Assembly: GCA_036847245.1 (NCBI GenBank)
Contig: DAIUAL010000185.1
Span: forward strand, 1 to 6,972
From: UBA4661 sp002405405
GTDB lineage: Bacteria; Bacteroidota; Ignavibacteria; Kapaibacteriales; UBA4661
Direction: 5' to 3'
DNA: 6,972 bases
Part shown: in pieces, positions 5,826-6,972 of the stretch
How positions within the stretch are numbered: the first letter of the stretch is position 1
Layout of the letters: every line of letters begins with the position of its first letter
Position numbers and translations under genes: made by a program
The notes under the pieces: model-generated
Seen by the model: the letters and a program-made list of their open reading frames with translations, nothing else
Told to the model about the DNA's origin: nothing
Databases searched by the model: none

Positions 5826-6972
5826 ATGCACACGCTCAAGAAACAATCCAAAGCCGTTCAAACGGTATCTGCACAACCTGCAAAGAAGCAATCTGTAAAG
5901 CAAGGAAACACGAGTTCTCCAACAGCGGTAACCAAAAAGGTAACGGCGATCAAAAAGTCAGTACCGAGCAAGAGAACAACATCAAGTAAAAAGGTAATCT
6001 CAAGTAAAAAGACAATGGTACCTCAAAAGTCAGTATCGGCGAAGAAAACATCCGCAAGTAAAAAAGTACCACTGTCACCGACATCAGCCGACAGTATTTC
6101 TTCGATGATGCACGAAACACGCATCTTCGCGCCTGCACAAGAATTTTCTCGTCAAGCGCATATCGGTTCATTTCAACAATTGAAAAAAATTCGTAGCAAT
6201 GCCGAACAAGACCCTGTGAAATTTTGGGAAGATCGAGCGAAAGAGCTTACATGGTTTAAGCCATGGTCAAAAGCATTGCAATGGAAATTGCCATTTGCTC
6301 AGTGGTTTGTAGGTGGAAAAATTAATGCGTCGTTTAATGCTCTTGATGTACATCTTTCGACATGGCGGCGCAACAAAGCCGCAATCGTATGGGAAGGCGA
6401 GCCGGGCGATCAGCGCATTTTGACATATCAGGCATTGCATACAGAAGTATGTTCCTTTGCAAATGTGCTGAAATCACTTGGCGTCAAAGCAGGAGATGTC
6501 GTTGCCATTTACATGGGCATGAATCCCGAAGCTGCTATTGCCATGCTTGCATGTGCGCGTATTGGAGCAACGCATAATGTTGTCTTTGGTGGATTTTCTG
6601 CTGATGCACTTCGCGAACGCATCAATGATTCCAAAGCAGTGTGTGTGATCACGCAAGATGGTGCATGGCGCAGAGGGCAATTCATTGCGTTGAAACCCGC
6701 AGTTGATACTGCCTTAGAGCAAACGCCGACAGTACAAAATGTTGTTGTGTATAAGCGAGGACAGATCGAAACAAAAATGACTATGGGGCGTGATCATTGG
6801 TGGCATGAGCGTATGCAGGCGGTCAGCGCAGATTGTCCTGCAGAAAAACTTGATGCAGAGCATCCTCTCTTCATTCTTTATACGAGTGGTTCTATGGTTA
6901 AACTCAATGGTATATATCATTCTACCGGTTGTTATCTGACACAAGTGAAATACACAACCAAAATGGTATTTG
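5826..6972 (+). CDS. acs: Acetyl-CoA synthetase, 5' part (3' end outside window), with Lys/Ser/Thr-rich N-terminal extension
   Basis: The frame stays open to the window edge, giving about 382 residues of a protein normally ~640-660 long. The family role is AMP-forming activation of acetate to acetyl-CoA in the cytoplasm. From Met94 (6105) on, the match to Acs is continuous: DPVKFWEDRAKELTWFKPW, then NALDVHL, AIVWEGEPGD, VVAIYMGMNPEAAIAMLACARIGATHNVVFGGFSADALRERI, GRDHWWHE and PLFILYTSGS. Residues 1-93 are a low-complexity extension of repeated SSKK/KKSV-like units, absent from typical Acs. I chose ATG 5826 because the extension begins there; ATG 5748 and 5775 are in frame but would add a hydrophobic stretch, and ATG 6105 would give the usual Acs N-terminus. 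No ribosome site decides. After YTSGS the ATP loop departs strongly from the family pattern (MVKLNG in place of TGKPKG). Confidence 0.88.
   Translation, partial: MHTLKKQSKAVQTVSAQPAKKQSVKQGNTSSPTAVTKKVTAIKKSVPSKRTTSSKKVISSKKTMVPQKSVSAKKTSASKKVPLSPTSADSISSMMHETRIFAPAQEFSRQAHIGSFQQLKKIRSNAEQDPVKFWEDRAKELTWFKPWSKALQWKLPFAQWFVGGKINASFNALDVHLSTWRRNKAAIVWEGEPGDQRILTYQALHTEVCSFANVLKSLGVKAGDVVAIYMGMNPEAAIAMLACARIGATHNVVFGGFSADALRERINDSKAVCVITQDGAWRRGQFIALKPAVDTALEQTPTVQNVVVYKRGQIETKMTMGRDHWWHERMQAVSADCPAEKLDAEHPLFILYTSGSMVKLNGIYHSTGCYLTQVKYTTKMVF
5949..6065 (+). repeat. Degenerate short repeats encoding Lys/Ser-rich units in the acs 5' end
   Basis: TCAAGTAAAAAG occurs at 5982-5993 and again at 6000-6011 (18-base period), with a near copy CAAGTAAAAAA at 6055-6065. 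A second pair, CAAAAAGTCAGTA (from 5951) and CAAAAGTCAGTA (from 6023), lies in the same stretch. In protein terms they give SSKKV, SSKKT, SASKKV, KKSV and QKSV. This suggests local duplication within the extension. Confidence 0.6.

Noticed and set aside
5826..6104. PASK-type polyphosphate target motif in the Acs tail.
   Set aside because: The tail is Lys/Ser-rich but not acidic, so it does not fit the poly-acidic Ser/Lys pattern.

Overview
The window looks like chromosomal DNA from a member of the Bacteroidota/Chlorobiota (FCB) superphylum. The evidence is a type IX secretion (T9SS) C-terminal sorting domain, an OmpA-type protein with a PD40-like blade before its peptidoglycan-binding domain, an FtsK whose motor domain reads like FCB versions, and start sites without clear Shine-Dalgarno sequences. 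An Ignavibacteria- or Kapabacteria-like lineage is possible, but I cannot settle it from sequence alone. There are no tRNA or rRNA genes, insertion sequences, phage genes or CRISPR arrays that I can see.

Layout. (1) 1-738 (+): the 3' part of an envelope-anchoring OmpA-family protein, ending at a strong hairpin (776-797) that can terminate transcription from both sides. (2) 816-2339 (-): a secreted Asp-box/beta-propeller-like protein with signal peptide and C-terminal T9SS sorting domain, interrupted by one in-frame TAG at 1185-1187. (3) 2588-5515 (-): a complete-looking FtsK/SpoIIIE DNA translocase (four membrane segments, linker, alpha/beta/gamma motor), interrupted by one in-frame TAA at 3743-3745. 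(4) 5516-5825: a divergent intergenic region with two small palindromes and an unassigned terminator-like hairpin. (5) 5826-6972 (+): the 5' part of an acetyl-CoA synthetase gene (acs) with an unusual Lys/Ser/Thr-rich N-terminal extension. It runs off the right edge just after a strongly altered ATP-binding loop.

The genes are not an obvious operon. They are housekeeping (ftsK, acs) and envelope functions (OmpA-like, T9SS cargo) side by side. The most notable feature is that two neighbouring genes are each split by a single stop codon with the reading frame kept on both sides, and a third gene carries several non-conservative changes in an invariant motif near the window end. Base-substitution errors in the sequence, or real nonsense mutations, explain this most simply. 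Programmed readthrough is possible but less likely. Wholesale stop-codon reassignment is disfavoured because TAA, TAG and TGA all end proteins at natural C-termini here. I do not see a convincing new multi-gene system.
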